DNA from: CAIKBL01 sp043734785
GTDB lineage: Bacteria; Pseudomonadota; Gammaproteobacteria; Ga0077536
Length of the DNA stretch: 12,924 nucleotides
Assembly: GCA_043734785.1 (NCBI GenBank)
Contig: JAYTEX010000022.1
Location: 1-12,924 of the forward strand
Direction: 5' to 3'
The number at the start of each line of letters is the position of its first letter. Position 1 is the stretch's first letter. The position numbers and the translations under genes were made by a program. Shown piece after piece: positions 1-6,211 of this stretch. The notes below the pieces were generated by a model. That model saw only the letters and a list, made by a program, of their open reading frames with translations, made no database searches and was not told the origin of the DNA.

Positions 1-198
1 GCGGCGGCCGTCAGGCACATCGATCACGAAGCCAAGTACGACTCGCAGTTCAAAACCGTGTTCGAAGCAATTCGACTAATGACCCCGCCCACTACCGGAC
101 GCCGCAGCATCGGCATCGACAGCGCGTTCAGCCGATGGCGAGGCGCTTCTTCACTTCCGCCACACGTTCGAAGTGCCTTGTCTCCTCACGCCCATTGA
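1..198 (+). CDS. ORF6N-domain protein, C-terminal fragment (cut by window edge)
   Basis: Reading frame 1 is open from the first base to a TGA at 196-198, giving about 65 residues. The start of the gene lies outside the window. The residues HIDHEAKYDSQFKTVFEAIR, followed by LMTPP and then RRSIGI, resemble the usual C-terminal tail of bacterial ORF6N-domain proteins, where a charged coiled-coil segment 'KYD.QFK.VF.AIR.LM.PP' ends in a basic 'RR.IGF'. ORF6N was first described in phage antirepressor-like proteins, but stand-alone chromosomal copies are common. The DNA-binding domain itself is not visible here. About 25 residues follow the usual end of the family, and these overlap the 3' end of the convergent ferritin-like gene by 71 bases, so the true stop or an old frameshift is uncertain. 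The family call rests only on this tail. Confidence 0.6.
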   Translation, partial: AAAVRHIDHEAKYDSQFKTVFEAIRLMTPPTTGRRSIGIDSAFSRWRGASSLPPHVRSALSPHAH

Positions 199-622
199 GC
201 CTGAAGAGTTGCGCCACTTCCGGGTTCGTTTCGGCATCCGCCCATTGCTGGTACTGCAGATCGCCGTCCACTTCAGCCTGTTGGAGCATACCGAGCAATT
301 CTGAATTCACGGGCACTTCGTCGAGCGCAAACGGATTAAAGGGGTTTTCCTGATGGGACGGCAAATCGAACGATCCGCCCTTCAAAGCGATCGCCTTCAG
401 AAGGCGATGGGCGTGCCCCCGTTCTTCCGCCCCGTTGCGTAACAGGAGTGCCTTGGATTCTTCGTCAGGGACACCGCGAGCGAGGACCTCATAAAAGACT
501 TCACCATAGGTTTCGATCATCGCGAGGATCTTCATGTCATCAATCGATAGCGTCGCGCGACTTTTGAGGTAATCCAAGGCGGCAAACGCGTCGGTGGGGC
601 AGCCTGGCGGCAAAGTCGTCAT
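128..622 (-). CDS. Ferritin-like (rubrerythrin-type) diiron protein
   Basis: A 164-residue cytoplasmic protein, probably a four-helix bundle carrying a diiron centre. The ligand pattern is complete: E37 in helix 1, E67-x2-H70 in helix 2, E117 in helix 3 and E147-x2-H150 in helix 4. This duplicated E...ExxH layout is typical of the rubrerythrin/ferritin-like superfamily. There is no rubredoxin domain: the only cysteine visible is C8, so it is not a classical rubrerythrin with its own electron-transfer module. A proline- and asparagine-rich loop (about residues 84-106) links the two helix pairs. Such proteins handle iron, peroxide or oxygen chemistry; the exact reaction cannot be assigned. The start is an ATG with AGGAG at 629-633, six bases upstream. 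The gene is divergent from the LLM oxidoreductase at 836 and overlaps the ORF6N fragment tail to tail. Confidence 0.85.
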   Translation of the reverse strand: MTTLPPGCPTDAFAALDYLKSRATLSIDDMKILAMIETYGEVFYEVLARGVPDEESKALLLRNGAEERGHAHRLLKAIALKGGSFDLPSHQENPFNPFALDEVPVNSELLGMLQQAEVDGDLQYQQWADAETNPEVAQLFRLNGREETRHFERVAEVKKRLAIG

Positions 623-662
623 AACGGTCTCCTGCGGGAAAAGGTTTTTTTAATCAGAGGGA

Positions 663-691
663 ACCCTAAACCAGAAACTACTCCCTGACAA
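663..691 (-). promoter_or_regulatory. Possible sigma70-type promoter of the ferritin-like gene
   Basis: On the minus strand TTGTCA (686-691) stands 17 bases before TAGGGT (663-668). The -35 match is good and the -10 match is weak (TAnnnT). A T-rich stretch (645-651 on the plus strand) lies between this site and the start codon. The whole divergent gap (623-835) holds no gene. I see no convincing promoter for the plus-strand LLM gene in it; TAAAAT at 754-759 is a possible -10 without a good -35. Confidence 0.25.
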
Positions 692-835
692 CGGATACGC
701 CGCAACCCGTCGGCGCGGAAGCGTCCACTGCATCGCGTCCATCGACTCCAGCCTAAAATTCAGTAGACCTGGTCGCGGCTCGGATTGCATACTCCCCAGA
801 CGACTATTTCAATTCAAACCATAGGAGTGTGCCGG

Positions 836-1711
836 ATGAAATTCGGAAAACTCGGCGTTTTCACGTTCACAGATGTGATGGATGCCAAGCAACTCGCAGA
901 ACTCGCGACCCGCCTTGAAGCGCTGAACTACTCCACGTTGTGGTACCCGGAAGCGTTCAATTACGAGACCTTCGCAATCGGCGGTTACCTTCTCGGCCAC
1001 AGCAAAAAACTCGTCGTCGCGAGCGGGATCGCGAATATTTATGCACGTGATCCCGCTGCCTCGGCGATGGGTCACAACAGTTTAAACAGCCTCTACGGCG
1101 GGCGCTTCGTGCTTGGCCTCGGCGTCTCACACGCGCCACTGGTCTCTGATCTCCGTGGACACCAGTACAAGCAACCTGTGGCCACGATGCGAGCCTACCT
1201 CGACCAGATGGATAAGGCCTGGGCCGCCATGAACAGCACACCAGCCGAGAAGCAACTGGTGCTCGCGGCGCTTGGACCGAACATGTCCAAGCTCTCCGCG
1301 GAACGGACCTTGGGGGCTTTCCCTTACAACATCACGCCCGATCAAGTCTCGCTATCGCGCGCGGTGATGGGCGCGAATTCAGCCCTCATCTGCGAGCAGA
1401 AAGTCTGTCTTTGCGCCGATCCGGTGGTCGCCCGCAAAGCCGCGCGTGCCGCGCTGACGCCCTATATGACACTCCCCAACTATTATCAGAACTGGTTCCG
1501 GCTTGGCTTTGACGAAAGCGATCTGAAGGACGGCGGCAGCGATCGCTTGATGGATGCAATGGTCCTATGGGGCGACGCGGAACAAATTAAAGCCAAACTG
1601 AAGCAATATTTCGATCGCGGCGCGGATCAAGTGGTGATTCAACCCATCCGCGCGGACGGCGCCCCAGGTCCGGACTGGGCCGCCCTGGAAGCGCTGGCCT
1701 CACTTAACTAA
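836..1711 (+). CDS. LLM-class F420/flavin-dependent oxidoreductase (TIGR03620 type)
   Basis: A 291-residue luciferase-like TIM-barrel oxidoreductase. It resembles the TIGR03620 (MSMEG_4141) group of probable F420-dependent enzymes: it starts with the KLGVFTFTD strand and carries GIANIYARDP at about residues 64-73 and GRFVLGLGVSHAPLV at about 89-103, both hallmarks of that group. Enzymes of this superfamily pass hydride between F420H2 or FMNH2 and an organic substrate, or use reduced flavin with oxygen; the substrate is unknown. I chose the ATG at 836 because AGGAG (823-827) lies eight bases before it. An in-frame TTG at 785 would add 17 residues but has no ribosome-binding site. The stop is 16 bases before the epoxide hydrolase start, so the two are almost certainly co-transcribed. 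Whether the cofactor is F420 or FMN cannot be decided from this window. Confidence 0.88.
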   Translation: MKFGKLGVFTFTDVMDAKQLAELATRLEALNYSTLWYPEAFNYETFAIGGYLLGHSKKLVVASGIANIYARDPAASAMGHNSLNSLYGGRFVLGLGVSHAPLVSDLRGHQYKQPVATMRAYLDQMDKAWAAMNSTPAEKQLVLAALGPNMSKLSAERTLGAFPYNITPDQVSLSRAVMGANSALICEQKVCLCADPVVARKAARAALTPYMTLPNYYQNWFRLGFDESDLKDGGSDRLMDAMVLWGDAEQIKAKLKQYFDRGADQVVIQPIRADGAPGPDWAALEALASLN

Positions 1712-1713
1712 CA

Positions 1714-1718
1714 AGGAG
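1714..1718 (+). promoter_or_regulatory. Ribosome-binding site that decides the epoxide hydrolase start
   Basis: AGGAG lies three bases before an ATG at 1722 and nine bases before a second in-frame ATG at 1728. The normal spacing favours 1728, which removes two residues (Met-Pro) from the longer reading. Confidence 0.6.
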
Positions 1719-1727
1719 AGAATGCCC

Positions 1728-2873
1728 ATGAGCACCGCCATCCGTGAGTTTAAATTCGAAGTTCCTACTGCTGAACTCGACGATCTGAAAAAGCGCATCG
1801 CGATGACGCGCTGGCCCGAACGCGAGACCCCCTCGGACTGGAGCCAGGGCATTCCCCTCGCCTACACCCGCGAAATCTGCGAATACTGGCGCACCCAATA
1901 CGACTGGCGGCGCTGTGAAGCCGCGCTCAATGCGCATCCGCAGTTCATCACCGAACTCGATGGCCTCGACATCCAGTTCCTGCATGTGCGCTCGCCACAT
2001 CCACAGGCGACGCCGTTGGTGATGACCCACGGCTGGCCGGGCTCGGTTATCGAATTCATGAAAGTGATCGGCCCGCTAACCGATCCGGTGGCGCATGGCG
2101 GTGACGCACGTGATGCGTTTCACCTCGTGTGCCCATCGCTGCCTGGTTTTGGCTACTCAGGCAAACCGACCGCACCCGGCTGGACCTTGGATCGCATCGG
2201 TCGTGCGTGGGGTACGCTGATGGCGCGCCTCGGTTACGAGCGCTACTACGCGCAAGGCGGTGACTGGGGCGCGGCGGTCACGATGAGTATTGGCATGACG
2301 GAGACGGTGCATTGTGCCGGCATTCATACCAACATGCCGATGGTCGATCTAACCCCCGAGATGTTGGCGAACCCCACTGAATTTGAGCAAAGCGCGTTGG
2401 GTGGCTTCCAGCATTACTGGGACGAGGAATCGGGATACTCAAAACTCCAGAGCACCCGCCCGCAGACGATTGGTTACGCGCTGGTCGATTCGCCGGTTGG
2501 CCAAGCGGCCTGGATCCTTGAGAAGTTCTGGTCCTGGACGGATTGCAATGGCCATCCTGAGAACGTACTTACACGAGATGAATTGCTGGATAACGTGATG
2601 ATGTACTGGTTGCCCGCCGCCGGCGCCTCTTCGGCACGGATGTACTGGGAGAATTTTTCGATGCTGACCAAACCGAAACCCCCGATTCACCTACCGACAG
2701 GGATCAGTATCTACCCGCACGAAATCTTCCGCCTCTCGAAGCGTTGGGTCGAAACGCGCTTTACCAAGCTCAAGCATTACAACGTGCTCGACAAGGGTGG
2801 GCATTTCGCGGCGTTCGAACAACCCACGACTTTCGTCGATGAGGTACGCACTGCATTTCGCGCGATGCGCTGA
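1728..2873 (+). CDS. Epoxide hydrolase, alpha/beta-hydrolase fold with EHN domain
   Basis: A 381-residue enzyme of the microsomal-type epoxide hydrolase family, opening epoxides to vicinal diols. Residues 1 to about 110 form the N-terminal EHN segment; the alpha/beta-hydrolase core follows. Visible landmarks: HGWPGS (101-106) with the oxyanion turn, the nucleophile D179 in GGDWGAA, the cap-domain tyrosines in ESGYSKLQSTRP (Y237) and ARMYWE (Y306) that activate the epoxide oxygen, a probable acid E332 in IYPHEI, and the general base H359 in KGGHFAAFE. All expected catalytic residues are present, so the enzyme should be active. Length is normal for bacterial members (about 370-400). There is no N-terminal membrane anchor, so it is probably cytosolic. 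It follows the LLM oxidoreductase in one operon, which suggests that an epoxide arises in the same pathway. Its stop is only three bases from that of the convergent hotdog gene. Confidence 0.93.
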   Translation: MSTAIREFKFEVPTAELDDLKKRIAMTRWPERETPSDWSQGIPLAYTREICEYWRTQYDWRRCEAALNAHPQFITELDGLDIQFLHVRSPHPQATPLVMTHGWPGSVIEFMKVIGPLTDPVAHGGDARDAFHLVCPSLPGFGYSGKPTAPGWTLDRIGRAWGTLMARLGYERYYAQGGDWGAAVTMSIGMTETVHCAGIHTNMPMVDLTPEMLANPTEFEQSALGGFQHYWDEESGYSKLQSTRPQTIGYALVDSPVGQAAWILEKFWSWTDCNGHPENVLTRDELLDNVMMYWLPAAGASSARMYWENFSMLTKPKPPIHLPTGISIYPHEIFRLSKRWVETRFTKLKHYNVLDKGGHFAAFEQPTTFVDEVRTAFRAMR

Positions 2874-2876
2874 TTT

Positions 2877-3719
2877 TCAGGTCGGCGCAGGCATACGATA
2901 AATCACCCGGTGCAGCACCCGCAGCACCGGGCGTGACGTCGTGATCAAAACATCCACATCGGCATAGTCGTTACCCTTACGCGTGGCAAGTTCAACGACC
3001 TGCCCTTGTACCGTGAACGGCTCATCGAGATGCACCACGCCAAGATGCTGGATCTCGCTCGCGACATGAATCCAGGGTCCTACTGCAAGATTTTGATCAA
3101 CCAGATAATTGGCCTGCCTGAGCAGCCACGCAGGATGGACCGCCGTCTGATAGAGCGCGAGATCCTCGCCGAGACTAGCCAGAAACGCCGCGCTCTGCGC
3201 CTGCGTAAAGACCTCCTGCAAACTCCCCAACAACGGATTCTCGCGCAGGCCTTCAGGGGTTGCCGGGCGGCGTTTATTTGGCAGTTCAGCGCGGTCAGGC
3301 GCTACCCGCGCCGTCGCTTCCACTCCCGGAAAACGGGCGCTACCTACGACACAAATCTCGCCATTGGGATTGGTGAGCTCAAGATGGAAGGCGCAATGCG
3401 TTGGCCCCACCTCTGTCACACGGACCAGGGTCGTCACCGTCTCGCCGGCATATACCGGGCGGCGGAAGCGCACCTCAAAACTGCCTTGCTCGAGAAACCG
3501 AGACCCGAATATTGCGAGTAAGGGATGCGTCAAATAGCCATAGAGTGTGACGCCAGGCACGAGCCCGCCGTCGAACCCTAATTGTTTCGCCAGCCGATCG
3601 TCGTGCATCGGATTCCGGCTCTCGGTGGCATCGTTCACCGCAACAACCTGCCACTGCGGCAGGAGTTGCTCCGCGGAAAACTTCCAGCGAGCCATCGGTG
3701 TCGATAGAGAATTTTTCAT
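2877..3719 (-). CDS. MaoC-like double-hotdog protein, possible acyl-CoA/acyl-thioester enzyme
   Basis: A 280-residue protein that looks like two hotdog domains in tandem. The first (about 10-140) has the MaoC-type pattern RNPMHDDRLAKQLGF, then GGLVPGV and a strand with FEVRFRRPVYAGETV (81-95). The second (about 165-275) begins with HPAWLLRQANYLVDQN (195-210), the usual long hotdog helix. Canonical MaoC/PhaJ hydratases use Asp and His in D-x-N-P-x-H. Here the His is kept (H39), but the Asp position reads serine (S34), and the following 'HGM' is PGV. A normal 2-enoyl-CoA hydratase activity is therefore doubtful; thioesterase, altered hydratase or thioester-binding roles remain open. The start ATG has GAGG four bases upstream (3724-3727); the ATG at 3695 has none. 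It is the last gene of the minus-strand block, 92 bases after the monooxygenase. Confidence 0.78.
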   Translation of the reverse strand: MKNSLSTPMARWKFSAEQLLPQWQVVAVNDATESRNPMHDDRLAKQLGFDGGLVPGVTLYGYLTHPLLAIFGSRFLEQGSFEVRFRRPVYAGETVTTLVRVTEVGPTHCAFHLELTNPNGEICVVGSARFPGVEATARVAPDRAELPNKRRPATPEGLRENPLLGSLQEVFTQAQSAAFLASLGEDLALYQTAVHPAWLLRQANYLVDQNLAVGPWIHVASEIQHLGVVHLDEPFTVQGQVVELATRKGNDYADVDVLITTSRPVLRVLHRVIYRMPAPT

Positions 3720-3760
3720 ATTTCCTCGTTATGGTCTACACCTAAAATGCACGGAAGGGG

Positions 3761-3776
3761 GAGTCCCTCTGGACTC
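3761..3776 (-). other. Small hairpin between monooxygenase and hotdog gene
   Basis: GAGTCC (3761-3766) and GGACTC (3771-3776) form a perfect six-base-pair stem with a four-base loop in the 92-base gap. On the minus-strand transcript it is followed by a C-rich run, not a U-tract, so it is not a standard intrinsic terminator. It could protect an mRNA end or mark a processing point within the operon. Confidence 0.35.
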
Positions 3777-3811
3777 TGTTCTCCAAAAATCCCTGAAGCG
3801 TCAAACACCCT

Positions 3812-5074
3812 TTAGGCGCGCAGCTTATGCGAATCGAACATCTCGGTATCAATGGTCACGCTCGACGTGAACCAGCGCTCCATCTGCGTCGCGTCCATCG
3901 TCGACCAGTCAGGGATCTCACGGACCAGTGCACGTCCAAGTTGATTGCCAAACCGCACCATCTTATTGCCACTCTCCGTCTGCGTGGTGTTCCAGGTGGC
4001 GAGCGCGACGTCAACATCGGTGTGAGTTTCCAACGCAGTGCGTAGGGCAATGGCATCGTTCATCCCTTTGAGCGCGCCGGCGCCACTATGCGGGCGCGCG
4101 AACGCCCCCGCATCGCCTGCGAGACAAATCCGGTCTACCCGGTACGCCGGCACTTCACAGTCATAAATGGCGTAGACGTAGGTGTTGTTGCTGGCTGCCA
4201 CAATCTCGGCGTAATAATCAGGTAACTGCTGCTGCGCGGCAGTTTTAAGCCCTGCTTCGGTGTTGAGCGGCATGGCACCTGGAGGCAACGAACCGTCATG
4301 CCTGCGCCCCTCCCGATCGACCATGAAGGTTGCGAGTTCAGGCACCGGAAGATACAGCGCCCAGTTGATGAGCCGCGATCCTTTCGTGGTGGCCCCCTCG
4401 GCGTCCGGCACGAAGTAGAAAATGCCATGTCCGCCCGGATAACCCAACGCGTGAATCCCGGACTCCAACGGCGCGGCCAGACTTAAGACGGACTCGTGCA
4501 GGCTGCCACGCCACAGCACATACCCTGCATAGCCGATGTCGATCGATGGGAACAAATTCTTCCGCCCCAATGAGGCGTACCCATCCGCACAGACGACCAA
4601 ATCAAAAATATGCGTATGCCCGTCTGCCAGGACAACCTCTACGTGATCCCGCATTCCATTCAAGGCGATAACACGCTGACCAGTGCGGTACACGCCGTCA
4701 GGGACGCGTGCGCGCAGATTGCGATACAACATGCCCCAATTGAGCAGCACCATGCTCGTCGGTTGCTCCCAAGCCAGGTAGCCGAATACCGGCTCCGCCG
4801 CAGTCCGCCAACGCCGCACAAAACTGCGCGCGTTGAAGTACGGGATATCGGGCGCAATCAGCGCGCGTTGCACGAAGGTATCGAGCACAGAGGGCGGGAC
4901 GCCGATGCCGGCCCCGCGATCCTTTAACTCTTCGCCACTGCGCTCGAACAACGTTACATCGCACCCTAGACGACTCAGTTCAATCGCGCTGGTGCAACCG
5001 GTAATCGAGCCGCCGATGACCGCGACCTTCAGTGCGGGTCGGTGACTGACACTCATCACAAAATCACGACTCAT
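3812..5074 (-). CDS. FAD-dependent monooxygenase (aromatic hydroxylase family)
   Basis: A 420-residue group A flavoprotein monooxygenase, cytosolic, expected to use NAD(P)H and oxygen to hydroxylate or epoxidise its substrate. The N-terminal Rossmann motif is VIGGSITGCTSAIEL (nucleotide loop G21-G26) with E44-R45 for the FAD ribose. The DG motif lies at D164-G165 (CADGYASLGR), and the GD motif is LAGDAGAFARPHSGAG from about 318. The GD region ending ARPHSGAG, then KGMNDA, resembles 2,6-dihydroxypyridine hydroxylase-like members more than p-hydroxybenzoate hydroxylase. The substrate is unknown. The ATG at 5074 has GAGGA (5080-5084) five bases upstream; a second ATG seven codons on (5056) has no site. 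It starts 15 bases after the LLM oxidoreductase stop, so the two are one operon. A downstream partner is the hotdog gene. Confidence 0.9.
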   Translation of the reverse strand: MSRDFVMSVSHRPALKVAVIGGSITGCTSAIELSRLGCDVTLFERSGEELKDRGAGIGVPPSVLDTFVQRALIAPDIPYFNARSFVRRWRTAAEPVFGYLAWEQPTSMVLLNWGMLYRNLRARVPDGVYRTGQRVIALNGMRDHVEVVLADGHTHIFDLVVCADGYASLGRKNLFPSIDIGYAGYVLWRGSLHESVLSLAAPLESGIHALGYPGGHGIFYFVPDAEGATTKGSRLINWALYLPVPELATFMVDREGRRHDGSLPPGAMPLNTEAGLKTAAQQQLPDYYAEIVAASNNTYVYAIYDCEVPAYRVDRICLAGDAGAFARPHSGAGALKGMNDAIALRTALETHTDVDVALATWNTTQTESGNKMVRFGNQLGRALVREIPDWSTMDATQMERWFTSSVTIDTEMFDSHKLRA

Positions 5075-5089
5075 TTAAGTCCTCGGCTG

Positions 5090-5968
5090 CTAGAAGAGTT
5101 CGCGCGCCAAGGTTTCCAGCTGCGCCAGGGTGTCGGCCTGGCTGCCTTCTTTTAGCCAGAGCACCACACTGTCCGCGCCTGCAGCCGCCAGGGCGGCTAC
5201 GCCCTTCGCGGTTTGAAACATCCCCGGCGGGGCGAAGGCGGAAATCTCCAGCGCTGCCGGATTGCGCCCAACCGCTAGCGCGTACTTGGCGATCTCTGCC
5301 TTGCCCTCCGTGATCTCCCTTGGATCGGTACAGAACGGTAACCAGCCATCGCCCCATTCAGCGACCCGACGGTACACATTCGGCGAACCGATACTGCCCA
5401 GCAGGATCGGCGGATGCGGACGTTGCACGGGCTTCGGCAGACAGATCGAGGGCGGGAAGTTGAAGTACTTGCCATGGTGTTCGACGTATTCGCCAGTCCA
5501 GAGCTTTTTCATCACCTGGATCGCTTCTTTAGTTTGTGACCAGCGATGGGGGAAGTCACCGCCCATGACCGTGCACTCTGGATCGTTCCAACCCGCCCCG
5601 ATACCGTAGATAAAACGCCCGCCGGAGTAATGATCGAGTGAGGCGATCTCGATCGCGGCCAGCAAGGGGTTACGTTCCGGTACGAGCGCGATCCCAGTGC
5701 CGAGACGAATTTCCTTCGTGGTGGCTGCCGCGCGACTCAAACCGATCAAGGGATCTGGAAGCTTGAAGATATAGGCAGGAGGCGGCTCATCGGATTTTTT
5801 GCCCGGATATATATCGCACGACCCTTGTGGAATGACCGCATGCTCCGGTAACCAGTAGGACGCAAAGCCAAGATCCTCGGCGCGTTTGGCGACGACTGCG
5901 GGGTCACCGCTCGGCATATCGGCAAGTACTTGAAACACGCCGACGCCGATACCACTGGATTTTTTCAT
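5090..5968 (-). CDS. LLM-class F420/flavin-dependent oxidoreductase (TIGR03619 type)
   Basis: A 292-residue luciferase-like TIM-barrel enzyme of the TIGR03619 (Rv2161c) group. Supporting signs are SYWLPEHAVIP (37-47), ERNPLLAAIEIASLDHYSGG (98-117), the glycine-rich GIGAGWN (122-128), LPKPVQRPHPPILLG (177-191) and AEWGDGWLP (203-211). The residues after the fourth strand fit binding of a deazaflavin or FMN phosphate. It differs strongly from the LLM protein encoded at 836-1711, so the two are separate subfamilies, not a local duplication. The start has AAGGGA seven bases upstream (5976-5981). It is the first gene of the minus-strand operon with the FAD monooxygenase, and its promoter must lie in the divergent region that also serves the Gfo/Idh/MocA gene. 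A reaction on the same substrate pathway as the monooxygenase is likely but not proven. Confidence 0.9.
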   Translation of the reverse strand: MKKSSGIGVGVFQVLADMPSGDPAVVAKRAEDLGFASYWLPEHAVIPQGSCDIYPGKKSDEPPPAYIFKLPDPLIGLSRAAATTKEIRLGTGIALVPERNPLLAAIEIASLDHYSGGRFIYGIGAGWNDPECTVMGGDFPHRWSQTKEAIQVMKKLWTGEYVEHHGKYFNFPPSICLPKPVQRPHPPILLGSIGSPNVYRRVAEWGDGWLPFCTDPREITEGKAEIAKYALAVGRNPAALEISAFAPPGMFQTAKGVAALAAAGADSVVLWLKEGSQADTLAQLETLARELF

Positions 5969-6064
5969 TGAGTGATCCCTTTGATCTGATGGAAAGGTAG
6001 CGGCCCACGGGGTCCGCCAGGGGCTCCATTGAACGGTGATTGCGAGGTTCTGGCAACCACTCGG

Positions 6065-6078
6065 CTGAAAGATTTCAG
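6065..6078. promoter_or_regulatory. Palindromic operator candidate 1 in the divergent region
   Basis: CTGAAAGATTTCAG is a perfect inverted repeat with six-base arms and a two-base spacer. It lies in the 243-base region (5969-6211) between the LLM oxidoreductase and the Gfo/Idh/MocA dehydrogenase. A similar palindrome follows about 30 bp to the right. A possible -10 (TACACT, minus strand, 6079-6084) directly abuts it, which would suit repression of the LLM-monooxygenase operon. Confidence 0.5.
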
Positions 6079-6095
6079 TGTAGGAAACCGCCTAA

Positions 6096-6108
6096 CTGAA
6101 AAATTCAG
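6096..6108. promoter_or_regulatory. Palindromic operator candidate 2 in the divergent region
   Basis: CTGAAAAATTCAG has five-base arms (CTGAA / TTCAG) and a three-base spacer. The arms are the same as the outer five bases of the copy at 6065-6078. Centre-to-centre distance is about 30.5 bp, close to three helical turns, so two dimers could bind the same face of the DNA. To its right a perfect TTGACA (6149-6154) faces the dehydrogenase, but I see no good -10 at the proper distance. Confidence 0.5.
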
Positions 6109-6211
6109 ATGAACGCTGCACCGCGCAATCATAGTTGAACTTCGTGGGTTGACAGTCCACGTATCGCCCGTGACCATCCGTGGCTCGGATAACCAATTGA
6201 AGGGAACCACG

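Noticed and set aside
752..763. CCTAAAATTCAG, similar to the right half of the palindrome at 6096-6108
   Set aside because: Only the TTCAG half-site is present and the expected CTGAA arm is missing, so I do not count it as a third operator.
785..835. TTG-initiated N-terminal extension of the first LLM oxidoreductase
   Set aside because: The extension has no ribosome-binding site and does not resemble the family start, whereas AGGAG is well placed before the ATG at 836.
3006..3521. 171-codon plus-strand frame opposite the hotdog gene
   Set aside because: No conserved motif; the minus strand encodes recognisable hotdog signatures throughout the same stretch.
6149..6211. GTG/TTG-type upstream start for the Gfo/Idh/MocA gene
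   Set aside because: The 21 extra residues are not Rossmann-like, and AGGGA sits six bases before the ATG at 6212. The TTGACA here looks more like promoter DNA.
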